Shown here one piece after another: positions 12,192-22,179 of a stretch of 64,000 bases of DNA. The DNA is from Mytilus edulis (taxonomy: Eukaryota; Mollusca; Bivalvia; Mytilida; Mytilidae): positions 15,660,867 through 15,724,866 of the forward strand of contig NC_092348.1 in NCBI RefSeq assembly GCF_963676685.1, given 5' to 3'. The position numbers and the translations under genes were made by a program. Position 1 is the first letter of the stretch. Each line of letters opens with the position of its first letter. The notes under the pieces are model-generated. The model was not told where the DNA came from, did not search any database, and was given only the letters and a program-made list of their open reading frames with translations.

Positions 12192-12315
12192 GTTCATGTG
12201 GACCCTTTGTCTAAAATGGCTGCATTAAATCTTTCCAGATGCGCAGGTTTGTCTGTACCCAGAGTAAATTTTATGGTGAAAATGCAGCCATTTTAGCCAA
12301 AGGGTCCACATGAAC
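12192..12315. mobile_element. Hairpin MITE-like element, 34-bp terminal inverted repeats
   Basis: The left arm GTTCATGTGGACCCTTTGTC continues with TAAAATGGCTGCATT. The right arm is its near-exact inverse, AATGCAGCCATTTTAGCCAA followed by AGGGTCCACATGAAC. About 50 bases separate the arms. The whole could fold into one hairpin, and no target-site duplication is clear. Confidence 0.65.
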
Positions 12316-12688
12316 CTTAATGAACGGAAGACATCTAACGTATCGGATACGGATGCGAACGTCTTTAAATGCCCCACTTCTATTCAATGTATACGCAATC
12401 CTATACTTTTACAAAATAGCAACTGGACAATTGGACGTATTCGGGATCTACATCAAAATGATACAGTTTTTCTCGACAATCATCATACAATGCCCATGAT
12501 CCATAAATCTTTATCTTGTCAACAAAATGTTTTACTCCTTCGATGAAGAAACGGACCATGTAAAGCTCATACCTAAAAAAAAGAATTACTTGAAGTAGAA
12601 TTTTTTTTAAATATTTTTCTGCTTATGGGATTACAATTCATTTCTTCATTTGAGGCTGACTCAATAAACAAGCTTTTAAGGAAGAATA

Positions 12689-13111
12689 ACAAGAATGTGT
12701 CCATAGTACACGAATGCCCCACTCGCACTATCATTTTCTATGTTCAGTGGACCGTGAAATCGGTGTCAAGACTTTAATTTGGAATTAAAATTAAAAAGAT
12801 CATATCATAGGGAACATGTGTACTAAGTTTCAAGTTGATGGAACTTTAACTTCATCAAAAACTACCTTTAACCTGAACTACGCACTATCATTTTATATGT
12901 TCAGTGGACCATGAAATTGGAGTCAAAACTATAATTTGGCATTAAAATTAGAAAGATCATATCATGGGGAACAAGTGTACTAAGTTTCAAGTTGATTGGA
13001 CTTCAACTTCTTCAAAAACTACCTTGACCAAAAACTTTAACCTGAAGCGGACGGACGAACGGAGGCACAGACCAGAAAACATAATGCCCCTCTACTATCG
13101 TAGGTGGGCAT
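12689..13111 (-). mobile_element. ATGCCCC repeat element (copy 1, reverse), internal module doubled
   Basis: On the minus strand it starts TATGCCCACCTACGATAGTA and ends ACACATTCTTGTT. The inner module (GGTTAAAGTTTTTGGTCAAG to the GGTCCACTGAACAT block) occurs twice. Other copies lie at 41784-42083, 43740-44171 and 57030-57301. It has no coding capacity. Confidence 0.75.
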
Positions 13112-13411
13112 AAAAATAGTATATCGTTATCCGTTGCTTCAGCTATATACTAGTAGATAATGCGGGGGCGGGGGGATCCATGACACAAAATCAGTTGATG
13201 CAGAGCGAAAAACATAAAAGAAACAGAACTGCGCTTTTATTTAAGTTCACCATCCCAAAGCGCTACATTCAACACATTCTACACAGAGCAAATCAACTAT
13301 CATCTCACTGCAATTTTTAAGACAGACTTGCACCGGTTTAAGCAGAATTTGTTTATATTGTTCAGTTCATTTACTCAATCTTCTACTTTATACTAACTAT
13401 ATATAAGTTAC

Positions 13412-13561
13412 CTGTGTTCATTGGACTCCACTATTTCAGGAATTTCATTGCTTGAATATTTCTTTTTACCATAATTCAAGAAGAACAGATTGATTGGCAA
13501 AATTAGTGGCGGTTCTACCAATGTTTGAACCGAATTTCCTCTGCACTTTTCTTTGATGTTT
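13412..13561 (-). CDS. Possible internal coding exon, unrecognised product
   Basis: On the minus strand the acceptor (GATGTCTCTTTTTAG) ends at 13562 and the donor (GTAACT) starts at 13411. One frame is open over the whole 150 bp: after one phase-completing base it reads NIKEKCRGNSVQTLVEPPLI, then LNYGKKKYSSNEIPEIVES, and leaves two bases over. I do not recognise the peptide. Entry and exit phases do not fit the neighbouring coiled-coil exons but do fit the possible terminal exon at 8433-8550. A 50-codon open frame alone is weak evidence; the two splice sites add support. Confidence 0.3.
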
Positions 13562-13769
13562 CTAAAAAGAGACATCAAATGATATATCTACGTGTACAAA
13601 CTACACAAGGACACTGACTCTAGTATTTTCAGAAGATGTTACTAAATTCGAAAACAAAGTACATATTTTATTGATTCAATACTAATCTGAATTTAACTTC
13701 ATGAGGAACATTTATAGATTCAATTATGTATTTAATATGTATCTATTACAATGGGTTATATTTGTTATT

Positions 13770-13950
13770 CTCATCGGATTTTGTCTAATGTTCGTTTCTG
13801 TGTGTATTACATTTTAATGTTGTGTCATTGCTCTCTTCTTATATTTAATGCGTTTCCCTCAGTTTCAGTTTGTAACTCGGATTTTTTTTTTATCGATTTA
13901 TGAGTTTTCGAACAACGGGTATACTACTATTGCCTTTATTTAAAATGGGT
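13770..13950 (+). repeat. Dispersed repeat fragment (TTTAATGCGTTTCCCTCAG)
   Basis: The landmarks CTTATATTTAATGCGTTTCC, CAGTTTGTAACTCGGATTT and CGGGTATACTACTATTGCC are shared with 2340-2470 and 6120-6220. It probably derives from a transposon tail; no coding sequence. Confidence 0.6.
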
Positions 13951-14047
13951 GTGTACTTTTAAAGACTCCAATTATAAGACAAAGCTGTTCAATGACAATG
14001 CATGAAGATGAAAAAAAAAATTACGAAAAAATTAAATAACATTAGCT

Positions 14048-14219
<172 letters not shown>

Positions 14220-14564
14220 CTTACATCTAATGCCCATCTAATGTTCATTAACTTTAATTTTCTGATCTGCGGTAAAACCAGCTTTTATTGCCATTGTTCG
14301 TATATGAAAAAAAAATATCGTGTGATCCAAAAGAATTTCCAGTAATATATGAATCAGGGTGTTTTGACGATCATAACAGGACACCTTATCTAAATCTAAT
14401 GTAAAATGCGCCTACTCATGAGTTCTGTAACAGGGCAAATCATCTCCTCTCAGAAACTTGTTGATAGCTCTTTTAATTGTGTCATATAAAAGGTTCTCTG
14501 TCAATAGAAAATACAACATCTTTATTTCTACAATTTAATGGATCAATGAAATTTTTCATTATCG

Positions 14565-14664
14565 NNNNNNNNNNNNNNNNNNNNNNNNNNNNNNNNNNNN
14601 NNNNNNNNNNNNNNNNNNNNNNNNNNNNNNNNNNNNNNNNNNNNNNNNNNNNNNNNNNNNNNNN
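14565..14664. other. Assembly gap, exactly 100 N
   Basis: A run of 100 N, the usual placeholder for a scaffold join of unknown length. Order and distance across this point are therefore not guaranteed, and it interrupts the coding-like region to its right. Confidence 0.99.
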
Positions 14665-15789
14665 CACCATTAGACTGACGCTTGTCTATGAAAATCGCTG
14701 ATTCACATATCATTCGATCTTTTGAGCATTCACCCACATTGATGTCATACCAATCAGATCGAACTAATTGGTTGAGATCAACAATGGCTTGATCAGCTGA
14801 TATTACCGCTTCAATTGGAGTATCAACAATGGCTTGTTCAGCTGATATTACCGCTTCAATTTGAGTATCAACGGCAATCAATTTCTGATCACAACTGACG
14901 TGGTGTAAAACTGCCTGCTGGTGGTTGTAGGGATGGTTTTCATCGTGTTGGTTGTTGCTGACTATCGAGTACAGGTATCTTTCAATTTGTCGACATGTTT
15001 TCATATTGCAAACCATATTAATGGACTGCCCAATATTAGGATAGTTTAATACACGCAGGAGACGAAGTTCATGTTCACTCTCGCTTTTTATATTTTGCAC
15101 GAACATACTTTTTTTCAAAGTCATCTCTGGTCGTCTTAATTTAGTAACTTCATTAAATCTTCCCGTCATTGTCATTTCTTCAAACCTCTCTAGAACATTT
15201 TCTGTTCCTGTTTATTCGGGATTGATGGGAAAAAATATGCCTTTTCAAATTTTTGTCTAGATTTGTATTGACCTCACATTGTTGCTGCTTATTTCTACAG
15301 TATTGTATCATGTATTGCTTAAATTTGGTAATGCTGTCTACTTCTTTTTTGAGAACTTTATATTGTTCTTCAAGTTTTGTTAATTTCGTATTCGAGTTTC
15401 CTTTGAAGATTTTCTTTCGTAACATATAACCCTCTTTAATGCTCTTTTTAATGGTTGTCTTTGTTTATTTGGTTTTGAAGTTCCCTCTTTCTCGTGTTGA
15501 AAAGGTTCACAGGTTTCAATTTCATCGGAAAATTCTTCATCAGTTAGCGAAGAAGACCCATTTTGTATATCTTCATCCAAAGAGCTCGAGTCGTTGCAGC
15601 ATTTCGTTTTATTTCCATACGGAGGCATATACTTGTCATCTTGTGTTTTCTCATTCAACTCTTATTTTTATGATCAATAAAGTGTCCAGTATATTTATCC
15701 CCATCATCCCAAAAGGCGTTGTTGTCAGAGTCGGTGAATTCATCAGATCGATCATACTTGTCGTCTGTTTCAGTATCTCCATCTGACAT
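14665..15789 (-). pseudogene. Frame-broken coding region, unrecognised protein
   Basis: Read on minus from an ATG at 15789, protein-like sequence continues for about 1.1 kb but changes frame at least three times, near 15660, 15400 and 15180. The pieces are: an acidic start (MSDGDTETDDKYDRSDEF); a Ser/Asp/Glu-rich part with a basic end (KRALKRVICYERKSSKETR); a possible coiled coil (KLTKLEEQYKVLKKEVDS); and a 170-codon open part beginning GRFNEVTKLRRPEMT and running into the N gap. A basic patch followed by a heptad-like helix recalls a bZIP, but the match is too weak to name. A 15-residue unit (TPIEAVISADQAIVD) is doubled at 14777-14866. It may be a pseudogene, a dead transposon protein, or a real gene with assembly indels. 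Confidence 0.45.
14777..14866. repeat. Tandem duplication, 2 x 45 bp
   Basis: Two units of 45 bp (14777-14821 and 14822-14866) differ by a few bases and both contain CAGCTGATATTACCGCTTCA. The length keeps the minus-strand frame open. Confidence 0.85.
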
Positions 15790-15959
15790 TTTGTCTGCCT
15801 TGCAAAAAATCTCTAGACTAAAAATAGAACTTTATCAAAAACAAAGGTAGTAAACAATGTTTAATTAACATATTACAATCAATTGTAGCGAGAACAGACA
15901 AACATTCGTTTAAAACTAATCTCAGTAGATGGTTGGAAATTTAAATAATATGTGAATCT

Positions 15960-16470
15960 TCAATAACAATAATGGCACCAGATATGCACTCCGACAATGA
16001 TGGTCACTTCCGTGATGCTCGAATTCAAACTATTTGAACATCCAAAACGCAATAGAAAACCAGATGTTCCGCAGGGCGCAGCTTCATACGACCGCAGAGG
16101 TTGAACCATGAACGGTTGGGGCAAGTATGGACTGGACACAACATTCAAGCTGGATTCAGCTCTAAATTTGGATTGTGATTAAATAGTTGACACATCATAT
16201 GTTTCTGACACAGAATGAATGTGGTCTAATGAACTTAAAAAACATTTTTTTGCCTTTGAACAATTCACTATGCTGTTGAAAATTAAGCCTCTCAAAAAAA
16301 TGTTTGAAGAAATTTTCTTTTTATTTACGAAATCTAAAAAGAGAAAAATTGAACCCCCCCCCCCCCCAACCCAATTTTTTTATATACATGCCCCTTTCCC
16401 TTATTCCAAAACTGATTTCAATCCAAATTTATAATGGCGTTTGCAACAATAACTACTCATTTGAATACAT
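15960..16470. repeat. Probable dispersed repeat (GCAGGGCGCAGCTTCATACG)
   Basis: The blocks GCAGGGCGCAGCTTCATACG, GGTTGGGGCAAGTATGGACT and AAGCTGGATTCAGCTCTAAA are ones I recall from memory as repeated in mussel genomes. A C15 homopolymer lies near 16353. Short ORFs at 15960-16148, 16219-16434 and 16304-16579 fall here and are not convincing genes. Confidence 0.4.
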
Positions 16471-17019
16471 CATAAAATATCAAAATGTAATAAAGTGCTT
16501 GTTATCACTGAATGGTAAAGATTGTTTTAATTTATCAGTAACATTTAAATTCATTGTCATATTTTGGATCCTTTTTTAATTTGTCATTAATTTCAGTGGG
16601 AGATTCATACATAGAACAATATTTTGATATAAAAATTTATGTAGTAGATTGATAAATACGTATTGAGATCATATATCATATATGATGCATTTTCATGAGT
16701 ATAAATTGCTTCAAATGCGACGGACAATTTATAGGTTCGATCCCTTGTCAGATCAACCTCCTTCTAAACAAACCTGGAACATAATATTTTCTGCTTTCCC
16801 GATAAGCACACGGCATTTAGAAGTAAAATCAAAGACGATTAGAATGATGTGTCCGAATACAGTGGTATGTACGTCTTTCTGTGGACTTATATGCACTACT
16901 TTTTCAATGAAATTTTAAAATCTTATAAACAGTCCATTCAATCTAGCATAAATTTGACCCTTACCTGAAAGTAAACATGTAAATGCAACAGAAGATGTTT
17001 ATGTTTTAATATTTAGCAT

Positions 17020-17750
17020 TATACCCCAAATATACACAGAAAAATTCCCATAAAATCTTACTTGAAGAAGACTTAAAAATCTCAATTTACATTCTATGGA
17101 GAATTGCATTGAAAAGGGACATAACTCGGGCAAAAAAGGCAGAAATATCAATACAAATTGATACAAAAATAATAACTTTACCGTTTCTATTCATCAGAAT
17201 GTATTGATTCTTGATTTTTAGCGGCTTTTAGAGTATAACAAACAACTCTAAAGGTGTTTTCATATCTTTTATCAAACTATAATCTAGATTTCGTAAATCA
17301 TTAGTTGACCATTTATTGAATTTTTCAACATGTCAATGTAAAGAATCTCAAATTGGATAAAATAATTAAGCATGTATTCTTCTTTTTGTGTTTCTTTAGA
17401 TAAGTAAGATGCTAAAAAAATATAATATACAGATATAAACAATACCAAATTTTCACATTATGTTTTCAAAATGGTCACAAAGCTTCAAATTTGCAATTTC
17501 TTTAATGAAAAATGCACAAAAAAAACCTACCCATAACATTTCAGTTTATAAGTAATAACCCCATCAAAGTATCATACTTTACATAAATGTCAAGAAAATC
17601 AACCAAAAACTGACAAAACAAGACTCATTTTTGCAGAGTTATCTCCCTGCCAATGTTAATTTCCATAGTACATTAAAAATGCTGATTTTGAGTTTTCCTC
17701 AAGTTAGATTTTATGGGACTTTTTTCTGTGTTTATTAAGGGCATAAGGCT
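17020..17750. mobile_element. Foldback element with ~100-bp inverted arms
   Basis: The left arm (about 17020-17120) contains ACACAGAAAAATTCCCATAA, AATCTTACTTGAAGAAGACT and GGGACATAACTC. The right arm (about 17635-17750) carries the inverse: GAGTTATCTCCCTGCC, AGTTTTCCTCAAGTTAGATT and TTTTCTGTGTTTATTAAGGG. The arms are diverged, and the 0.5 kb between them has no ORF. Confidence 0.6.
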
Positions 17751-18072
17751 ATAGATCTATAAGAACCTCAGATAACATGGATAAGAACTAAAACATTTTC
17801 TGTTGCAATTAGTTTGAGGTTAAATCTTAGTTTGACTGGACTAGTTTGAAGGGCCTTTTGTATTTTCAAACCTGAACGATAACACCAGACGACAAAAAAG
17901 TGGCAATAGCTAATAATTTGTATCAAAAATGAAACCTTATATATAAATTGTTTTTGAATCAGTCTGCTATCTTTGTTTATTTCTTGTTGATTTTAAACAC
18001 CCTTAATATTTTCAGAAAAGTAAGATGTGTCCATCAAAATAAACAGGAAATAAACCAAGTGACATTAACTGA

Positions 18073-18155
18073 CAGGTATACCAGTAGCCTGGCATCCCGG
18101 CCCAATCTAGCTGCGCGTCTGACAAGATTAGCCAGGACCCCAGGCTAGTATACCA
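18073..18155. repeat. Short imperfect hairpin (GGTATACCAGTAGCCTGG)
   Basis: GGTATACCAGTAGCCTGG at the left and CCAGGCTAGTATACC at the right are inverse copies about 50 bases apart. The centre is GC-rich compared with its surroundings. It could be a small MITE. Confidence 0.5.
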
Positions 18156-18794
18156 GAAGTGAAATCTTATACTATTTCTGGAAAGTAGTCAAAACAGGAA
18201 GGGAATTATACGGAAATTCAGTACAGAATCGAAAGTGAAAGTTGTATTAAATTCTTAAATTACTAATCTATAATCAAATCATATGTTTTAAATTATATGT
18301 TGGCTGCCATAAAGTATCAGTAGTGGGAGTATTAATCACTAACTAAATATCTATAGCGACACAGATATAACAATAAAAACTGGAATTCTTAGGCTAAATA
18401 TAGCTGGAATGGAAATCATGAAATATTAATGGCTGATTGAATCTAATTTAACCCATTTTTAAACCACGACAGAAGACAAACTTTTGAAAATATAATATAA
18501 AACTCACGATGTAAAAAGGTTACGCTTACATTACTTTTGGAGTGCACGAATCTGACTTCAACGAATGTAAATATATTTGATTCCAATGCCTGGCTAATTA
18601 AACTAGAACGTTTGATTTTGCAGTTCAAATCTATTTATATATATATCAAAGGTACACATAGGGAATAATTTGTCCATATGTTTTTACAAAATTGAAAACA
18701 TAACGTTATGATTGTCCTGCGTCGGAAGCACAATAATCAGGTCAACTTTGCATGGAAACCTTAGTTTCTTACATTTTTTTAGAAATCATGTCAA

Positions 18795-18885
18795 TACTGA
18801 AGTGCTGCCACAGGCACTTGTCTCGGAATTTTTTTTCCTATATACAGGTATATAGGGAAAAAATCTGAGACAAGTTCCTGTGAGT
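18795..18885. repeat. Inverted repeat with ~38-bp arms
   Basis: CACAGGCACTTGTCTCGG with a T-rich run and CCTATATACA is followed directly by the inverse, TATATAGGGAAAAAATCTGA and GACAAGTTCCTGTG. The arms almost touch, so a long hairpin is possible. Confidence 0.65.
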
Positions 18886-19050
18886 GCTGACTACTGAGCT
18901 GATGATACTCTCACGGTTTGATAGTCCACCAGTATAGGTATCGACCAAGTGCTGTAAAATGTGAAGACAAAACGTTGTTAATTTCATGCGTCCGATTTTT
19001 ACTTCATCAGGATGGAAGGATCCAAGCCGAATATTTGAAAGCAACGGATT
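18886..19050 (-). repeat. Dispersed repeat (ACTATCAAACCGTGAGAGTA)
   Basis: The minus strand reads ACTGGTGGACTATCAAACCG and TCATCAGCTCAGTAGTCAGC. A related short block, CTACTGAGCTGGTGGAACCC, occurs at 24840 on plus. The ORF at 18838-19044 is this repeat. Confidence 0.5.
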
Positions 19051-19098
19051 TATAGAAACCTGTATAGTAACTGTTGAATTAGGAGCTATAATACCCCC

Positions 19099-19293
19099 TC
19101 AAAAAAAAATATAAAAGAGCCAAATGCATCTTAGGTCAACTTTGCCTGCGAGAGTTAAAATCTTAAGTATCTTGAATATCATGTACATATGGATAGAAAA
19201 AGCAAGCGGTTCGTTTTTAGATAAGTGTGAGGAACGAGACTCGGATATACTCGCAGTATTGACACCAAAGACAGCAATTATCAAAAACAGCAT
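19099..19293 (-). CDS. Possible small secreted-type ORF
   Basis: A 64-codon minus ORF starts MLFLIIAVFGVNTASIS, which looks like a signal peptide, followed by a polar stretch (ESRSSHLSKNEPLAFS). A polypyrimidine tract and AG (TTTTTCTTCTCTCAG) lie about 50 bases upstream of the ATG, as for a second exon. No family is recognised and the C-terminal half looks random. A plus ORF (19124-19378) overlaps it. Confidence 0.25.
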   Translation of the reverse strand: MLFLIIAVFGVNTASISESRSSHLSKNEPLAFSIHMYMIFKILKILTLAGKVDLRCIWLFYIFF

Positions 19294-20319
19294 GATGTTG
19301 CCACGATGTCACAGACACAATGGTTTGAATCCCGCTGAGAGAAGAAAAACATTAATAGACGGAAATGATCAGATTTAATATTGTTAGGCTGAAATGTAAA
19401 CGAAGTATATAAGTTATATATGATATCTTCAAGTTATTATAAACCATATTCACGGCACACGTTCTTCATCGCATAACCGAGGATTACACATATAACACTT
19501 TCTGTATGTATAAAAATAAAGTATATTTGTAAAGTATATTTGTAAAGTATATTTGTAAAGTATATTTGTCTTTAGTAACCGTAGTAACTGTTGACATTCT
19601 TTTGTCATACACTGTATTTTTTAGTACTCTTTTGGCTGTATCTGTGTCTTTAATAACAATTTTAAGTGGCAAAAACACATTAAGTTATGTTATTTTTATA
19701 TAGCTAACTGTGTAAACTTCTTAAAATAAAGTAGTGTTGTTGTTGTTATGACTTTTTGCTCAGTCTGCGTTTCTCTTGCAACATTTTGTTATATTCCATT
19801 GGTCGAGATAAAATTCATTATAGAATCGATTCAATTTAATTTTGTTTTTATTAATAACTTGGTATAGGTTTGTGACAAGAAAAATAACACTAAAATGAAT
19901 ACAACTTTTATCTATGAGTTAGTCTCCGGACATCTGTTCCAATGACTTCCTTTTTATGATTATATAGATTATATACCTAATGGAGTTTGTTTCCCTAACA
20001 GAACGATAGGTAATAATTTTGAAGAAAGAATCCCAACGATACCAAGTTTCAATGATTTTTTTTTCAAGGCATAGAATAATTAGCTGTGTTATTTATTCCG
20101 ATTTTTATACAAACTTTATTTTGTTGAAACATCCGTTGATAGCAATCGTGTATTGTTGCAAAAAGGAGGTTTTCAATATCAAATATCTCTGAGAACTCTG
20201 TTCTAAGCAATTTCATTTTACTTCTTCACTTTGTTTGTTAGTTTGAAATACTAGTTCCATTAACACACAGGTGTAAGAGCTAAATTATAGAACGTTCTAT
20301 CCTGATTGGTCAAGCAAAA

Positions 20320-20580
20320 GAGAATAATATGAAAAAAGAAGATGTGTTATACAAATGTTATAATTGTCAATTAGATAACTATCCAACCAAGTTGAAATAA
20401 AGTTAATATTAACAACTATAGGCAACCATACGGCCTTAAACAATGAAAAAACTCATATCGTATAGTTGGCTATAAAGGTTTCGACATGAAGAAATGAAAC
20501 AATTAAATTGACAGAAACAACAGCCTAATTTATAGCAAAACAATTTGCAAAAAAGGGATTATGACAGACATGAACAATCA
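20320..20580 (-). repeat. Decayed tail repeat (AACTATAGGCAACCATACGG)
   Basis: It holds ATTAACAACTATAGGCAACC, ATACGGCCTTAAACAATG and AGTTGGCTATAAAGG. This order resembles the piece at 31925-32050. Confidence 0.5.
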
Positions 20581-21029
20581 ATGACAATCACTGAATTGTC
20601 AGATAATGACATTTAACAGCGTATTACACACATTGGGTCGGTCTTTCATGTAAACAATCCTGACACCGGCCCCTCGGTGTGTTTTACAAAAAGAAAAACC
20701 TAAAAATATCCGTTATCTATAACGGAAAATTCTTGTTATAATTTGACCGTAGAATGTCGTCTATTTTAAGAAGTCCTTATGTTTGAATTCTTATTCTAAA
20801 AATAGATATCTCGATAAAATAATTTCCGTCTTGTGATAGTCTTGTAATAACAGAGATAACATTGTTCTGATTCAAATTTGAAACGAACCTTTTCTTCTTG
20901 TTGTGATTGGTCTAATTAATGTCCTTTATTACAACTTGTAAAATTTCTTAATAAATTTGATCATCTACATTTTTCAATTTTAAATATATTTGTTTTTTAT
21001 AAATTACTGTTCTGGTTTTTTTTTAAAGT

Positions 21030-21960
21030 TTTTTTTTAAAATTTCTATGAGTATATAAACTATGAGATGTCAGTTGCCCAATAATTTGATAATGTTTGTT
21101 TAGGCTATTGTGAGATAAAAGATCATTTGAGTCTGCCTCACATCTTGACTTACATATAGATATTGACAATCATTGTCGATTGAAAGCAAAACCTAAACGA
21201 AAAAGAGATGATTTCAGTTTCCAACTGTGAACTTTTCTTTGTATTTAGCAACATTCCAGCGGCGCCTGCGTACGGAGTATTTTTCTCACGGTTGATATGA
21301 TAGTTTATGAAGTCCTTTTTAATGTTATAAGATGATAAGAACCATTTGTTAATAGTACATTTCCGATTCAACTATATTACTTATACATTTTATTTTGATA
21401 ATAGTAAAACGTGTTGAGATTAATTATCCTCCTATCTGAGGACAAAATACATTACATGTTCTCCTACTATAAAAGTATGTTAAATTTTCCTTCCTTGTAT
21501 GATTTTTCACATCCTCGTTATTGATACTGTGTTCTCTCTTTCTTACGTAGCAATCGTTTTCTCCGTTGGCTGGTTGTTTGATATGCCCGTGTTTGCAGTG
21601 ACGTCTCGTGATTTAATAAAAAAAATAACATAATTTTTGTCATGTTTAAGTTGGGTTTCACTTTCAAGAAATGTTATGAGCAGTGATATTTAATGTCCTT
21701 CTTTTTAAGGAAAATAGTTATTTAGGCATTTAAGTATGCACATTGTCATTAACGCGAATAGAGTGTAAGGGCTTTATAGAGTAATTGCTAAATTTTTATG
21801 TCACATTATCATATGAGATCCATATCGATTTGCTTATTCATAGTATCAAAAACAAACAAACCTTTTATGCGTTAAATTTGCTGTTTGTGGAAATTCTTTA
21901 CTATAAGTTCACTCTGGGTATTGAAGAAGATAATGATCGCTTCACAACTATGACTATATA
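21030..21960 (+). mobile_element. Reverse-transcriptase relic, duplicated block A
   Basis: Around 21120-21300 the plus strand keeps a decayed retroelement C-terminal coding piece. A stop-free stretch reads NIPAAPAYGV, equivalent to the [13 protein letters not shown] region of the element at 58.5 kb, with stops before and after. The whole block, including 21395-21945, is repeated as block B at 22180-24100. It encodes nothing intact. Confidence 0.55.
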
Positions 21961-22179
21961 TGTATTTTCTGGGTATATTGCATTTTGTGTCATGTTGAAT
22001 TGATGATTTCATGACATCAACATACTATCTTCAATAATATCATCTAATGTTGATCAGGTTACATTTTTGTAACATTAGGCCTAATATACTCAATTCCAAC
22101 TTAAACATTTCCTCATTTAATATATTAAGCTACATTTGCATTATTTCCTAATGCATTATTGCTAATCTGCTCTGATGTC

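Noticed and set aside
15439..15786. 115-codon plus ORF
   Set aside because: Antisense shadow of the frame-broken minus coding region, whose composition is far more protein-like.
18530..18600. Possible 64-bp minus exon (QALESNIFTFVEVRF)
   Set aside because: Open in two frames and flanked by a usable donor, but it fits the phase of no neighbouring exon and is too short to stand alone.
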